From Cylicocyclus nassatus (taxonomy: Eukaryota; Nematoda; Chromadorea; Rhabditida; Strongylidae), in contig CATQJL010000112.1 in NCBI GenBank assembly GCA_958299035.1, forward strand, positions 6,122,123-6,186,122: DNA of 64,000 bases, given 5' to 3'. The translations under genes and the position numbers were made by a program. Below are positions 24,281-36,993 of this stretch, piece after piece. Numbering within the stretch: the stretch's first letter is position 1; each line of letters begins with the position of its first letter. The notes beneath the pieces are model-generated. The model was not told the origin of the DNA. It made no database searches and worked only from the letters and a program-made list of their open reading frames with translations.

Positions 24281-24937
24281 AAACAAGAGATGAACAGAAC
24301 ATGTTAAAACGTGCGTTAGACACTCAATACATAGTACATCAAATCTGTTCATAAACGTTAGTTAGTTTGGATGTGTAGACAGCAGTATTTCCACAGACGT
24401 ACTATTTCATTTGATCAGACTTAATGTGATGTCAATAAAAATCATAAGACTGAATGAAACAGAAATTTGTAGTGACAGGACACTGCTCCTCTATCAACTT
24501 TTGCTTCAATTACGATTATCGACATATTTGATACTACCCTTCAAAGAAACAACCATTTTATGTCGAAAATTATTCGCTAAACATAGAATGTGCAAAAAAT
24601 GTAGAAGCGCAGCTTAAGCGCATGCATTTCCATAATTCACCTTTCCATTTATATTTATTCTTGAATGAAAAAGCACCACCAGACTACGCTCACACTTATC
24701 TCTCCTGCCCGCCTCGTTAGCTAAATACCCGACAGAAGAATCGATAAACACAGGTCAAAATTCGGATTACTATCTTTCACTCAAAAACCACTATGGTTCT
24801 TACAAGTCACAATACTTATGTCCCCAACTTTTGCGCGCGCAGTTTAGCGAGTCCGATCGGATCCGGATCCACGTAAGTATAGCCGCAGTCAGTTTCGCGC
24901 AGCTCTAATGTCATAACTGGTATCAAAAGCAAGCATA

Positions 24938-25107
24938 GGGCTCCGGTCAGATTTCGGTCAAAACGCTTAAAAGCGCTCAAGCGCCCAAAAGCGTCCAAAT
25001 TTTTCTAATTCTCTCATCTCTGAACACACGAAAAAGCGGAGACATTAGAAAAATTTGGGCACTTTTGGGCGCTTTTGAGCGCTTTTGAGCGAAGTCTGGT
25101 CGGGACC
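24938..25107. mobile_element. Inverted-repeat element with AAGCGCTC-type arms
   Basis: The left arm (about 24938-25006) and the right arm (about 25043-25107) are imperfect reverse complements. Both carry the GGGCGCTTTTGAGCGC-like block and an AAATTTTTCTAAT tail at the inner end. The GGTC/GACC ends suggest a foldback transposon remnant. Confidence 0.6.
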
Positions 25108-25559
25108 TAAGGTGCATTCTTTATTCAATGTTAATCGTCACAATTTTGGTCTTTCGCGCGACTGTCGGAACGCGAAAACAAGTACTAATTTTCAGTAGCC
25201 GAATGTTATGTAGAAATGAACTAAGAAGTTTTGCAAACAACTGAGAAGCGTGTAGTGGTCGTTTGATAATCCGAACAACAATCTTATTGAAATGCGAACG
25301 CCACTACATTTGATTTTCAATTTTTTTGCGGCGGCTACATTTCGCTTTCCCATCGAAATAATTTCAATACACAGGGAACAGATTAAATTTGAATAATGGC
25401 AAGCCAACAGCAGGCGGAACGTGGTAGCTTTTAGTACAGCGGTATGAAATGAAGCTGTACACATTCCAGAATGTTCACATCGACCCAGTAACCAACGCTA
25501 TGGACCGGTTCAATTAGAAGAATTTGCTCGTTATGTGGAACTGGCCTCAAACAACCGCT

Positions 25560-25775
25560 GAAAAGTAGTAGAATGTGAAGATGCGGCTGGTTGCCAGTGC
25601 AACGGCCCAAGCAAAAAACCGAAACGTTCCCGGATTGATATTCATCTCGTACCTAGCACCTCCTGAAGCGTTTGCAAAGCAATCCATGGAGCACTTCGGT
25701 GCATCGCTTCAGCACACCTTCATTGAATAGCAAACAATCAATGCGATGAATGAGCAGCGATGCGGCAATGTCCAT
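25560..25775 (-). CDS. Possible 5' exons of the unrecognised gene
   Basis: ATTCATTCAG precedes an ATG at 25775. A 58-nt exon (25775-25718, MDIAASLLIHRIDCLLFNE) ends in phase 1, and a 54-nt intron leads to an acceptor at 25663 with matching phase. The second segment reads EMNINPGTFRFFAWAVALAT and is hydrophobic. No phase-compatible exon linking it to 23709 was found, so it may be a separate gene or chance. Confidence 0.22.
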
Positions 25776-25913
25776 GAAGACTGAATGAATTCTTACTAGA
25801 GCATGGATATTAAAAAAACCTCAGCTGTTACGACTGTTAGAAAATCCGCCATAGGAGTGAACCCGTCTAAAACTTGAAAATATATCCTTTGCCAAAAATG
25901 TACAATACTAAAA

Positions 25914-26051
25914 GAGGGTGGAGGAACGAACACCTCAATTAGGCACCGCCTCCGCGGACCACTGGTCCCAACACAATGCATAACAGCAGGAAGAAAGGAC
26001 CAGCAGCCCGCGGAGGCGATGCCTAATTGAGGCGTTCGTTCCTCTACCCCT
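25914..26051. mobile_element. Inverted-repeat element with GC-rich arms
   Basis: GAGGAACGAACACCTCAATT near 25921 is mirrored by AATTGAGGCGTTCGTTCCTC ending near 26046. The arms continue into CCGCCTCCGCGG/CCGCGGAGGCG, about 37 bp with few mismatches. A 195-codon minus-strand frame that runs through it is probably accidental. Confidence 0.65.
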
Positions 26052-27542
26052 AAAAGATGCAATTTGGAACTAGCGTTAGGCTGCGATAAACAGAAAACGC
26101 TGCAAGGCAGAAAAGTTGCTTGGCCGCGGCGCGTTAGCTGACGCCTATGAGTCGCGATTCGCAAGTACAACAGCCAGAATAGTGTGAATAAGCTGATAAC
26201 ATTCCAAAACATGCCCCAATACGGCTGATGCATCAAGCATCTCGACTCAAAAGCGTCGCCATCGTAGACATTCTTACTACAGCGCGTTTTCGAAAAAAAA
26301 AGGAATTTTGATAACTTAAAAATGAAAAAAAGGAAAAAAAGACGGTGAATACTGAACGTACCGGAGTTCATACAAAAGAGCACAAATAGCAGTTCGCTCG
26401 TTCGTGGGGCAAATGCACAACGAGCATGTTAACGATGAGGCGCAATTTCCTCGGGACAGAAGTGCCGAAAAAGTGATCAATCAGCTTCCTCGAAATGATT
26501 GTGTAGCAATGAAAATGAAGACAAAGCGCAAGAAAAACCAAATCTATGCTTCATGGTCAGCACGGCTTGGAAAATGTGCAAATGCACAGATTAAAAAAAT
26601 ACTGAATGATAATTATACATTCAAAATATGCGAAAGCTGTTTCGACAGAGCGGCGCCTGGACTGGTGGCTATGACTTGCATGAAAACGTGGACGAATGAT
26701 AACAAGAGAGCAGTCCCGCGATATACTGGTCGCAGTTTGTGTATTTTCTGCAGCGGCGGCTCGCCTCTAAACACAAGAAAGCGAGCTGCGAAAAGCCTCA
26801 GATTTTGAAAAGCTCTCTCTCTCCCTCTCTATGCTAGAATGCATGCAAGTTTTGAAACGACAACCACGATATACTGAAGGCTAGTCGCTATAACGCTAAA
26901 ACGACAGACTTGGCAAACATCCATGCAAAAAGCACGACGTACGACGACGCCGAGCACTTCAACGCTCTTCGTATTTGCTAACAATCTGTCTGCAAACACC
27001 TCTTCTTCTTTGCAGGAAAACAACGCTTGAAAATGAAAACAACATTGCACTTTTCAGCCGCAATCTTCGTTCAGCGGCCCATCACACGTCCCACGATACT
27101 AATCTTTCCTATTGATAACAACATAAAAGCGTCGAGTGAAGAAGACGCGAGTGCAAAGCAGAAACGTAAAAAAGTGACGGCCGATTTACAATGCTGATTG
27201 ACATGCGCAATAATCCGAAACGAAACACTCAAGACTTGCATATTCAAATCGTTTCAAATGTCAGACGAAACTCTGTCGGGATTAAAGCCCCGACGATGAA
27301 ACTACGATTTTATAGCCGCGTCCAAAATGGAGCATAAAAAGATTGCGCTACTGGGAACGAGCGTATCGAACTATCATTAGTTATTCCAGGCGAGTTCCTG
27401 TCACACCTCAGGCGCCTCGCGCCTAATCCTAAGTGACGCCTAATGGGAGTTTGGAACAGAGAGCAAAGATGATACTGCTGGACAAAGCTGGACGTTATAG
27501 CATCCCTAATAGATAAATCTACTTTAGCAGCTTTGCTGGTTG

Positions 27543-27610
27543 ATATAGTGCCTATACGGTGCTGACAACATTTGCGCGTAAAAAATGTTGGGACGCACAG
27601 TTGCAATATT
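27543..27610 (+). repeat. Dispersed repeat copy next to MITE
   Basis: It shares TATAGTGCC-x-GCGGTGC-like words and TTTGCGCGTAAAAAA with the copies at 7622 and 24005. It abuts the left end of the 27628 element. Confidence 0.35.
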
Positions 27611-27627
27611 TCGTGCCTATGGCCATA

Positions 27628-28306
27628 CAGGGTGTCCCAAAATAATGTGCACACTGTTTGATCTTGAATGACTCTCTTATTATGGGGTCTTTCGAGAAGC
27701 GGCAAGCGCCATTTTTTAGAGCTGGCTTCAACTTAGATTTACAGTATAGAGCGAATCACTGACCGCTCTCCATTACTGTAGGATTACGGTAGAAACTTGG
27801 AACATATGGTTTCACTGTGGAAAAAGCTGCCGTCTCAAAAATTTTCAAAAAAATGTGAAATCTTGTATAATAGGATTTTATAGACGCTGAGTTCAATACT
27901 CAACTATTCTCAAGATTGCAAAGCTTTTTAAACGGTGTAACCGCACTTTTTAGGAACATTGAGAGAATGGCCGCTACTGCTTACCTCGCATAACTCTTCA
28001 GTGAAGCATCATAATAAGTTGGGAATTTTACAGTTATAATCAGCAACTTTAATTGGGCTAGTGTAAAAGCTTTCAGACTGTTTTGATTCCTTTTTGAGGC
28101 AAAATATGACCTTTCATGGCCCAAAACCCTCTTTCTAGTTTCTACCGTAATCCTACAGTAATGAAGAGCGGTCAGTGATTCGCTCTATACTGTAAATCTA
28201 AGTTGAAGCCAGCTCTACAAAATGGCGCTTGCCGCTTCTCGAAAGACTCCATAATAAGAGAGTTATTCAAAATCAAATAGTGTGCACATTATTTTGGGAC
28301 ACCCTG
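27628..28306. mobile_element. TA-flanked foldback MITE, copy 1
   Basis: CAGGGTGTCCCAAAATAAT at the left end is mirrored by ATTATTTTGGGACACCCTG at the right, and both sides are flanked by TA, the Tc1/mariner target duplication. The arms are about 170 nt each (27628-27799 and 28137-28306), both ending in the TACTGTAGGATTACGGTA motif. The 340-nt middle has no transposase frame. The length is 679 bp; the sister copy at 36994 is 678 bp. Confidence 0.85.
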
Positions 28307-29024
28307 TATATCACGCAAAATTATTGCAGAGGCAACACCATCCAAATTGATTATAATAACACTGAAAAAGTCAGGTAAGGTGATCTCGACAAGAGATATT
28401 GGGGACCAGCCAGCACCGATTGCTTTTATTCGAAGGCAAAAGAGATATTAGCCAAATAAGATACTAATTTTCTCTTAATATTTTGATAAGGCTAAATCGT
28501 TTCAACAAAAGGTCAGCGAATCTCTTTGATCCATTTTTTTAGAAAAAAAGCCCCAAATAACCCAGAAGTAATTGGAAACCCACCTCACAAAAAGATCACA
28601 CCTGTTCTTAGCACAGTTTTTGTACAGTAGGATGACTTTAGAGAAAGTAATAAAATTTTAGAGTGAGGAAGAAAACAAAAGGAACAATCAAAACAAGCAA
28701 TTTCACTGTCGGGGCTCACATAAAAAACGATGAGTGAACCGATCAACAGGTCGTGGTCACGACCAATGCAAACAATGTGGTTTGCCTTCACAGCTTTGAA
28801 CCTGAACTATATACGGAGAACCAAAGTATATAATATACTTATGGTGGCTAAATATTCAAAAAACTCATATAAATGATTAATCATAGGTGAGAAAACAAGA
28901 CAATAGAAGGAACAAACAGATAACTGAACAACATCGAAGCGCTACTTTTTTTAGGTAAGGAATGTTACCTTATCAGAGACTGTGCAAAAATTTTATGGCC
29001 GATGAAAAATAAAAAATACAGTCT

Positions 29025-29263
29025 GGGGAGAGCTTCCTCGCTAGCCAAGTATGTAAGTCACCATCGAATAAGAATTTTTGGACTGTTCGCTATCTACATC
29101 ATTTACATGAAAAATAAAAAATACAGTCTGGAATACAGTCCAAAAATCATTTACATGAAAAATAAAAAATACAGTCTGGAATATTTTGATGTAGATAGCG
29201 AACAGTCCAAAAATCCTTATTCGATGGTGACTTACATACTTGGCTAGCGAGGAAGCTCTCCCC
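29025..29263. repeat. 77-bp near-perfect inverted repeat with nested direct repeats
   Basis: 29025-29101 and 29187-29263 are reverse complements with a single mismatch. The 85-nt centre holds two copies of a CATGAAAAATAAAAAATACA-type unit, and a third copy sits just outside the left arm (about 29002-29024). The near identity implies recent formation or gene conversion. Confidence 0.9.
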
Positions 29264-29589
29264 ACACCAAGGCAGTTCACTTAGGTAAATTCATCCATTG
29301 TAGAGATATTTTTGGCAATACTACATCTCTAATAAGAGGAGACCAAAATTGTACAGCTAGGAAACGCTATCGGTGAGATGGACGCTAAAGCTTCATTATC
29401 TCTTCCGCAGCGACAAGAAGAAAAGAAAAAAGATGTCAAAGACGTTCTATCGAGCACCACTTCTGGACACTGCGTCGTTTGCAAGTTCCTCAGCGCCGCG
29501 GCTAAAGAAGGAAACAAAGCGAGAGAGCGAAGGGCAAAGTGCCCCAACGGGGCTCATTAGGAGTTCTGTTCCAGCTGGGGGAAAAAACG

Positions 29590-30020
29590 GGTGAAGTTGG
29601 TTGTGTGGCCGGGTGGAAAAAAGTAGTAGCAGCCGGTTGGTGGGAACGGGTGGAGCGCAAAAGGTGGGGCGACGCGGGAGAGCGGCTGCCGCCGCTAGCC
29701 GCCGCGGCCGCGACGCGCTCGTAAAAAAGCATCTGAGGGCGATTCGAAGTGTCAGCGGCGACCTCCGGTCACTACTCAATCAGCCAGAAAAGAAGCGCTT
29801 GTCTCAGCCGTTACTACTAGCTTACGGCGACATACACCTCCCCACCCCCCCCCCCACCCCGATGTCCACGATGAGAGTTTATCGATTCCCGTAAAAAAAA
29901 CGAAAGAAGCGCCAGCGTAAAAGCGCACACCACCGCCTGCTAACATAACCAAGCCGCTGCGGCTGCAAGACAAGCGCCATCGAGAGCCGCGGCGTCCAAT
30001 TCCAGGTCACGCAAGCGCGC
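29590..30020. promoter_or_regulatory. GC-rich, CpG-dense island
   Basis: GCCGCCGCTAGCCGCCGCGG and neighbouring bases stand out against AT-rich DNA. CpG is frequent, several frames are open on both strands (as expected when A/T stops are rare), and an 11-C run sits at 29845-29855. It could be a promoter/5' exon or a GC-rich repeat; no splice-supported exon was found. Confidence 0.3.
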
Positions 30021-32939
30021 ATAAAAAGCGCCCGAGCCTAAATATATGTACAGCTGCAATGCAAAGTTCTTATCGAACACGCTATGTGCCGAAAATAGAA
30101 GCAATCTAGATAATGTTTTTGCAGAGAAAGAAGAACAAGGAAGGAAGTTTGATGAAGGCAGAGAATCTGAGAGAGTTCTAAATATAGGACGTTTTGGTGT
30201 GCTTGTCGAGCGAAATTAACATTAAGCAAAGTCAGTTTGCGCCTAAATAGCTATTTCTGCATATTGTTTCAAATTGGTCATAGTTGACTTCTCGCAATTG
30301 CCCAGGCTGAACGTAAGCGTGTGTCTCTAGCGGGCTAATATTAGCATTCGCGCGCATCATAGCGCTTTTACTCGGCAGCCGCGTTGCGAGCACGCTCGCG
30401 TGCGTTCAGCTTACAAGAATATGGGCAATTTCGTGCAGTGGACTTTACCAAGGATGAAAAAAAAGTTGGCAAGAAATATTCATATTTATGGAGAATAGTT
30501 TTTTCCAGATAGGTTATCCTATTTAAAACGTGAAAATAACATTTCTGAGTTCTTGTTAATAACGACTTTGTAGCCTTTTTATGACGTTTGCTGAATCACC
30601 CGTATTTTCTTGATTTTCGCCAGTGATACTAATTTTCAGAACTATCAAGCGTCTTGTATTTTGAAAGGGCATTCCGATTTTTACCTTTGGAATCTCTATC
30701 TCTGCATTTTTTTTTCGTAGCAAAGAATCGCAATCTCTTCATAAGAAGAGATAAAAATCCTTGATCGACAAAGAATGCAAATAAAAAACGTAGAAAAAAG
30801 ACAAGAAGATAAGGATATGCCTGCAAAACTGCCTTGTACTATATGTGATGTAGACCATATAAAATGTTCTTCTAGCCTTTTGCAAGCCCTTTGCACTAAA
30901 AATGGAAACCTCAAAAACTTTCAAAAAATACGAAGAGTAGCAAGGCCTACAAAACACAAACTGATAGCAACCAAGTAAACGGGTCCAAAATTATTTGGCT
31001 CTGTAACCTCAAAACTAAGCAGTCACGATTGTTTTCTTACTTTTTCTGTACGAGTGACTTAAAAAGAAAAATTGTAGAGGTTTGAACTAAGCAGTATGTG
31101 TACAAAAAATTCGATCGCTCAATCTGATTTCTTATTTGACTACTCTGATTAGCAAACTATATATTTTATAATCTTATCATCGATCGTGATCCATTTGACC
31201 GTTCATTCATCATTTCGTTCAAAGTGCCGAATGTCATACCCGGGCCCGAGAATGAAAAGAATAACTATCTTTCATGACCTCCAATGAAGAAAATATTCGA
31301 AGGAAATGAGCTGCGAAATTTAGCGCTATTAGAAGAACGAAATGCGAAATGAAACGGAGGTTGACCGAAATGTGTGAAATCCGCAATGCATTCAACGAAA
31401 ATTAGTCGCATGAAATACCGTGAATGAGCACGGCCCCGACAGAATTGCTGAAATTTTGCACTTGCGGGTAGGGGACAAAAGTGCACTGAACTGGAATATG
31501 AAACACTCTCATCAATGTTGCAGCAGAGCCATTTTCGGAAAGCGAACATAAAAGATGAACTCTTTTGCAAGAAAACAAAATTCTAAAACATAAATCGCAA
31601 ATCTGTTTACCACAAAAGGTTTGATGGTCTGGGCTTGAAGAAACTTGAAAAAAATGTTGGGTGATTTATTGAATTTCTTATCTCAACTTGCGCCATGGAG
31701 GAATGAAAGGAAGAAAAATCGTTAGAATTTCAACGAAGTTTTTGCTTGCATATTCGAATTTCTGCTAGAATTTCCAGGGTTGGAGGAGTGCTAGGAAGTC
31801 TACTTGAGGGTTTTTTTTAACAAAAAAAATTCTCAGAAATAAATAATTCTCTTATTGTACAAAAACGCTTTCTATTCTTGGATACAATTTGAAAATACTT
31901 GATTTTTTGGTAATAAAATGTTTGAAAATCGAAACCTATTTTATTTCTACCAGAATTTCCAAAATGCTCGGAGATTTCTAATTGGACGTTTACTGAGGAT
32001 TTCAGTTACATAAAACTCCGAGAAAATAATTTTAGACTATGTAAACACCCTTCTATCTCTTAACGGCAGCTTTTTTCCATTTTTCGGGATACTGTATTTT
32101 CAATAAGACTTTCGGTTCTTCACTTTTTGCCATTATATACCAGTATAGAGCAGTTGAATAAACAAACACAGGACCAGATGAATAAATACTACTTTTGATA
32201 TTTTGGCAGTACTCCAAACATCACGAATGAGAGTAAATATGGGGCACTCAAAACTAAACCAGATCAGTGAAAGAAGTTTGAACGAAAATTGCATGTGATA
32301 CGTAGCCGCCAAGGGGTGGGCAAATAGAGGAACGTGCTCCAACGCCAAAAAAAAGCAATCCACATCTAAATATTGGAAATTCCTTTGCAATTTTCGCCAT
32401 GCACCCGTCTATGCTTCGCTATACGAGTAGTATCCATAGGTTGTTTTGATGTTCGAGTTGAAGAACGACGTTTGCATGCGTCGGAAGCTCTTGTATCCGG
32501 TGTTTTTGAAGAATAAAATGAGTTTCACAAAGCTCACTTGCTCCGCTGATTGTTGAAGCGCGAAGAGAGGGGGGGGGGGAAGGAAGTGGGCTAAAAATAA
32601 TCTTCCACATACGAAAGAGCCAGTGAATACGAACATAAAAACCTTACATGGCGTTATAAGCACTTCGACGAATAATTTTAGATTTTGGCGTATTTCAACC
32701 GTCTTTGAGTGCAGTACAGCAAATTTTGAACTCTAATATCATCCACATTAACGGCAACTTCCCTTTTTTAGGACATCGGAAAATTTAATATAATAATTGC
32801 TTAAGACGAATAATGATTTGATCGAACTAAATAAGAGAGAATTTTATTTAAATACTCCGTTTCGTTCCTTCCCTTAGACGGAGTAAGGATCTCAGAACTC
32901 TTCCCGGAACTCCTCAGTAAGGAAGGAGAGTTCATGAGT

Positions 32940-33052
32940 TCCGTGTATTTTTTATTATATTTTTAATTTATTTTATTTTTTTACTATATTATTTTTATTC
33001 TTTATTTTTTATTAATTTTTTTATTTTTTATTTTTATTTTTACCAAAGTTAA
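32940..33052 (+). repeat. AT-rich low-complexity tract
   Basis: About 110 nt of almost pure T/A built from TTTTATTT units. It has no coding potential. Confidence 0.8.
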
Positions 33053-36000
33053 TTTATCATTGCCAGACGCTGATGATTTTTGGAGAAATCTGAATGCACT
33101 GCACAAAATTCACGCGCGAAACCCAAAAATTCGAAATCCTAGGACATATGTAAACAAATCTGGAGAATTTTTCCGACAAACGTACTATGCAATTCTATAC
33201 CGATTTAGTAGACAGTTTGCTCCATGCAAATCTAAATTGTTCAGAACTATTTTTTTTTATTGAAGTACAAAGAAATTTGTAAAGAAATTCTTAGCAAACA
33301 AGCTAGTGCAAATTTTTTTCCTACTCCAAACTAAATTTAGAAAGTGAAAGTTCACTGTATGCTTTTGCAAGCGCAAAGGAAATATAAGCATAGTGCAGAC
33401 CACTTATCTGGTTAAGACCAATTTAGCTTATAATAGAAGTTTTTACACAGGAAATGGTTACGATAATGGAAAGGAAATGTTTGAGTGTGCAGAAGTGCAC
33501 CCGAACATTTCCTCCTCACATTAATCGCCAATTTATCCTTGCAAAAATCATTCATTTTTGCAGACCAAAGGACATTTTGAGGTGGACAAGCTTAATTTGT
33601 GGTGAGTAAAAAAACCGGATTTTTGACAAAGTGATGGACGAGTTCCATTAGTCCAACATGACCTGGGTTGTCTGCACATTTCAAGGGCTATATGCAAGGA
33701 AAAATAGGGCTGAGCGAGGTGGGAAGGGGGGGGGGGGGTGGAGCGGACGACAAACAACAAAGGAACGAGGGAAGGAGCAAAACTCGCACATTTGCATAGA
33801 GTTGGCCTGGATTACCCGACCAGCAGGCGGTCGATCGATTCGAGCTACCGAACACTAGTAAATTACCATCGTACAGGGTCATAACGCTTTTACTAGGGGA
33901 GCGGGGGAGGGATTTTTACGACTTCGTAGGATAGTGAGGATACTGACGGTAATGAGCTTGGAAGGTCAAATGGGCGAACCGAAAGAGGATTCCAAAATAA
34001 TATATCAGACTTTTTTGGGTTTTTCTAATAATTTTCATCCCAATTTTTTGAAGTTTTGATAATTCAGATTCCAAACCGATTTTAGATGCCATTTATTCAG
34101 AAAAATAAGTTCTTGAATTTTGAAGAAAGCATCCTTTTATGGATAGGGCATTTTTCTCCTACTTTCTTCTTATTTCCACAAAGTTTTTCTAGAGAACATG
34201 CTCTTGACACTTCGGTAAACTTTTTACAAAATTCTGGATTTATGGAGAAAATTTTGAAAAATTAAACTCATGTAATCACTTTTTCAACAGTGGGAACTAC
34301 TGAATGAAAAATGAAGATTGTAAAATAGAAAGTCCTATGATTCAATTTTTCTTGAAATTTTTTTTGCATTCAAATTGTACAAAATGATCACGTCGTGCCT
34401 TGCCTAAAGTCAGGTTTTGGTTCCTCTAATTACTCTAATTAGTTGATTTGATCAGTTTCACCGAATTTCTTTCGTGTTCCTAATTTGCATTACCATTTCA
34501 ACATAACTCCAATTCTTTTAAAAAATTGAGGACAAGTGAAGGCTAATTTGTTGCGCAATAAAATGAGAGAAAATTAACAATCTTACAAATTCGCTGGATA
34601 GCAGTTGTAACCTGATAGCTTCAATGCGCAAATAAATTATTCAGGCATTCAAATAAAGTTTTTTTCAACTCAACTTTCAGATTTCCTAGCTGTGTAGTAC
34701 AAGCCGCACCAAAACTTCAAAGATTTACCATAGTCTTGAAACTTTTTTGTTTATTTCTTTCCCTAATGGTAAAAAATGAGCTTCAATACGACCTACAAAA
34801 ATCCGAAACAGAAAAGAAACCCCTTCTAATACAGCCATAAGCAGAAATCATGAACCCATGTAGTTAATTTTAGTACGGAAATTCTCAAAAATTTTTTTGA
34901 TCAACGCAAATGTTTTAATTTTTGTGCATCAACAGCAACAAAAAATTGAAATAATGCAAATTTTTGAGTGTTCAATGGTTTTCCTTTCTTGTGGTGTAAA
35001 AAAGTTGACTGGTTCACTTAATCTTCTGTGCTGTACTAGAATGCCCAGGTTACAATAAAGGAGGACCTTTAACATAGTTAACTGGTTTTTCCTTTCAAAG
35101 GGAGTGAAGAATGTTTCACACTGCGATATGAATTTCTATTTGTATAAAAATAAAATCCGAAGAGTCAAGGGAACAAATTTTTGAGAGTGTGATACGAAAT
35201 TTGTGACCGCATTACCACCAAAACAATAAAATGAGTATAAATCAAAAATACAGTGCAAACTGAAAGGAGAAGAGGTTCAAAACTCTCCGAATGAATGATT
35301 CGTTCTATAGTGCAGCATAACACTCAAAACTAGCTTCGGAACCCTACAATCGTTTATTTGAAGAGCCAAAACGTAACGGAACTGGAACTCTCAAAGCGAA
35401 CAAGAGAGGGTCATGTCGAAAAGGCGTTTGTCGCATGTAGCGCTAGTGTGCATTGCGGATAGCGCGCGACGGGCAGCGTTTACACGGGAGACAGGTGCAC
35501 GACGGGGGTCGGGGCGGGGGGAGGAGGGGGTGATCCGCCCTTAGATCCGGGCATGAACGGGCTCAATGTCAATATTACGAGCCTTGAGTCTCGAGCCAAG
35601 GCGAGGCAGGAGCGGGCAAAAAGTAATTTGCTGGAACGGTTTGGGTAGCTTAATTGGGGGTTTGGGCTAGAATCTGGGATTATTTGGTGAAATCAAGCCC
35701 GTAAGCACATGTAGGTCTGTCGGGACGGTCACAGAATTAGCTAGAGCTAACTCTCTTTCCCACCATCATTAAGCAAAGATTAAACCCTCAAAACATGAAC
35801 CGGATGGTTATCATTTTTCCAAAACCACATAATTACCCGAAACCTGCCAATATGGCTGTTCCCAAACCGCAATTAATCATGTACAGCAATAATTTTCAGC
35901 TATAAACTCCAACTTCTTCTATCGGTCTCTCAAACCGGATCTAATTAGCGCTAATATTCTTCGTCGGCCCAATTTTCAGATTGATTTATGAGACGCACAA

Positions 36001-36993
36001 TGGACAATGCAAATAATCCAAACAGTTTGCATTGTATGAATTATCCTATATTCCTTGAATGGATTATTTACGCGCATGGAAATTGCGCTCATTCGGCAAA
36101 GATGCGAACTACTTCAGAAGAATAAGTTCAATTTCTCGAGAAGAGTTATCCATTTATATAGGATCAGCGCGTTCAATTTTTGAAAAGTTAAATCTGTAAC
36201 TAAACCAATCTCTCCCACTTGAGAACAAAAGGAGCACTTGATAGAACTGAGAGAGTTTTGTAACTGTGAGTTATCAATGCTGCGAAACTGAATACTTATT
36301 GTTAGTTATAAATGATGATTGTATGCGTTATTATGATCTCCTGCTGTCCGGAATAAGCTGTTCTGTACTAAAATCAAAAGCACTGCAGTCTAGCCATAAT
36401 ATATATACAGATCATAATGTACGGATTATTTCTACTGAAACAGCCAGCGCAGAATTAGCCTTATTCAGAAAAATGAATAGCCTGTGCTTAATCTCGAATA
36501 GTCAACCCTTTCATAAAATTGCGGTGGAAATGTTTGAGTGGACGAATTTAGCGTCCATAATTAGTCTAAAAATTTTTCCTGCACTTTTCTGAATTCAACT
36601 TGAGCTTATTGTTCAAGTGTAATTACTATAGGCAATTATCGAAATATCGACATTCTAAAATCAAAAAGTGACGTCACACAAAAGCTTGAACATGAAATTT
36701 TATTCTAAACATGTGCCTCCATGTGTTTAAAAATATCTAGAAAGCTTAGCAAAGGAAATAGTGGGCAATCAATGAATTGAAGAGACTAAATAGTCAAAAG
36801 ACGGCAGTTTCCACTTTTTCATATGTCACGTCTATGGAATTGTATGTTCCTGATTTTTTCGATAAAAAGTAAGCAATTCTACTTTACGATGTCAGCACCA
36901 GGAATAGTTACGATGAAAGTTCGGTGCTAGAAATGTAAAAATGTAAAAAGCGGAAAATGCCAAGTAATATAAAGTTTTCGTGGATGATAAATA

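Noticed and set aside
25796..26383. 195-codon minus-strand open frame
   Set aside because: It runs through the inverted-repeat element at 25914-26051, is dominated by Leu/Phe-rich translation of AT-rich DNA, and shows no domain.
26404..26808. 134-codon plus-strand frame with several cysteines
   Set aside because: The cysteine spacing does not fit a zinc finger or known secreted family. No upstream promoter or splice evidence.
29447..29779. Several overlapping open frames in the GC-rich island
   Set aside because: GC-rich sequence has few stop codons by chance; the frames are low-complexity Arg/Ala/Pro and have no splice pairing.
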